A stretch of 17,709 nt of DNA. Source: Zarea fungicola. Its lineage: Eukaryota; Ascomycota; Sordariomycetes; Hypocreales; Cordycipitaceae. The notes under the pieces were generated by a model, which saw only the letters and a list, made by a program, of their open reading frames with translations, ran no database searches and was not told the origin of the DNA. The position numbers and the translations under genes were made by a program. Location of the stretch: contig FWCC01000337.1 in the NCBI GenBank assembly GCA_900169235.1, positions 1 to 17,709 on the forward strand, given 5' to 3'. Positions 17,482-17,709 of the stretch are shown here, piece by piece. The first letter of the stretch is position 1; every line of letters starts with the position of its first letter.

Positions 17482-17709
17482 ATGGAAGGGAACATGACGC
17501 CGCCGTGGACCACGCCAACCTTATTTCAAGCGGGCATTGTGTCCGATCCCAATTCGTTGTCAAGCCACGAACCGTAAGCAACCCCATTTCCACTAGTTTC
17601 AGGCGACGACGTACTCCAACATTAACTGTTCACGATTACCCCACTGAAATCTTGGCGATGTTTGAAAACAAGGGACTCCTAGTGGATATTTGTCACGCAG
17701 AACAGGAAT
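17482..17709 (+). CDS. Tentative 5' part of a gene running off the right edge
   Basis: ATG at 17482 opens MEGNMTPPWTTPTLFQAGIV and reaches HEP just before a consensus donor GTAAGC at 17574; unspliced, the frame meets TAA at once. Skipping to the AG at 17602 restores an open frame to the window end (..TLTVHDYPTEILAMFENKG..), but that intron would be only 29 nt, shorter than fungal introns usually are. Either a different donor or acceptor is used, or the downstream part starts another exon. No family is recognised. The entry is partial and low confidence. Confidence 0.25.

Noticed and set aside
1..17709. CRISPR arrays, rRNA, tRNA, transposon ends, secondary-metabolite core genes
   Set aside because: None seen: the only tandem repeats are short microsatellite-like units, and no transposase, reverse transcriptase, PKS or NRPS motifs appear in any frame.

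Overview
The window looks like nuclear DNA of a filamentous ascomycete (Pezizomycotina, probably Sordariomycetes and possibly Hypocreales). Genes are GC-rich and separated by AT-richer spacers. Introns are mostly 60-80 nt, with GTAAG/GTATGC/GTACG donors, CTGAC/CTAAC-type branch points and short pyrimidine tracts before the acceptor. The proteins are typical of fungi: a vacuolar PQ-loop amino-acid transporter, mitochondrial Tim23, a CrgA-type RING/LON protein and long low-complexity proteins. The taxon is an inference from these features; no rRNA or other marker is present.

Layout, left to right. Positions 1-1491 hold no convincing gene. A four-exon PQ-loop transporter of the Ypq1/Stm1/PQLC2 family lies at 1492-2815 (+). 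A 1.4-kb spacer follows, with an octamer repeat, an isolated TATA box, and the CCAAT/GC-box promoter of tim23 at 4264-5038 (+, two exons). A short exon-like upstream ORF at 5683-5793 precedes a low-complexity protein of unknown function at 6253-8054 (+). Its intron pattern is ambiguous, and a clean intron begins directly after its stop codon. Another unknown gene at 8808-11131 (+, two exons, 748 aa) encodes a lysine/serine/acid-rich N-terminal half and an Asn/Gly-rich C-terminal tail carrying spaced tryptophans. A converging single-exon gene at 11542-13317 (-) encodes the CrgA-like RING/LON protein. About 1.8 kb without a clear gene follows. Then comes an ankyrin-repeat pseudogene at 15111-16659 (-), broken by four single-base frameshifts at or beside short G/C runs. 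The right edge has two tentative partial coding pieces on the plus strand, one with a start like that of the PNP/UDP-phosphorylase domain of fungal NLR-like proteins.

The genes do not form a pathway or cluster: the left and centre are ordinary housekeeping or unknown genes, while the right end looks like a decaying region of NLR/ankyrin-type genes. I see no CRISPR, rRNA, tRNA or intact transposon. The observations most worth checking are the tryptophan-repeat (possible Argonaute-hook-like) tail at 10484-11131, the 3'-UTR intron abutting a stop codon at 8055, and the frameshifted ankyrin gene with its NLR-like neighbour.
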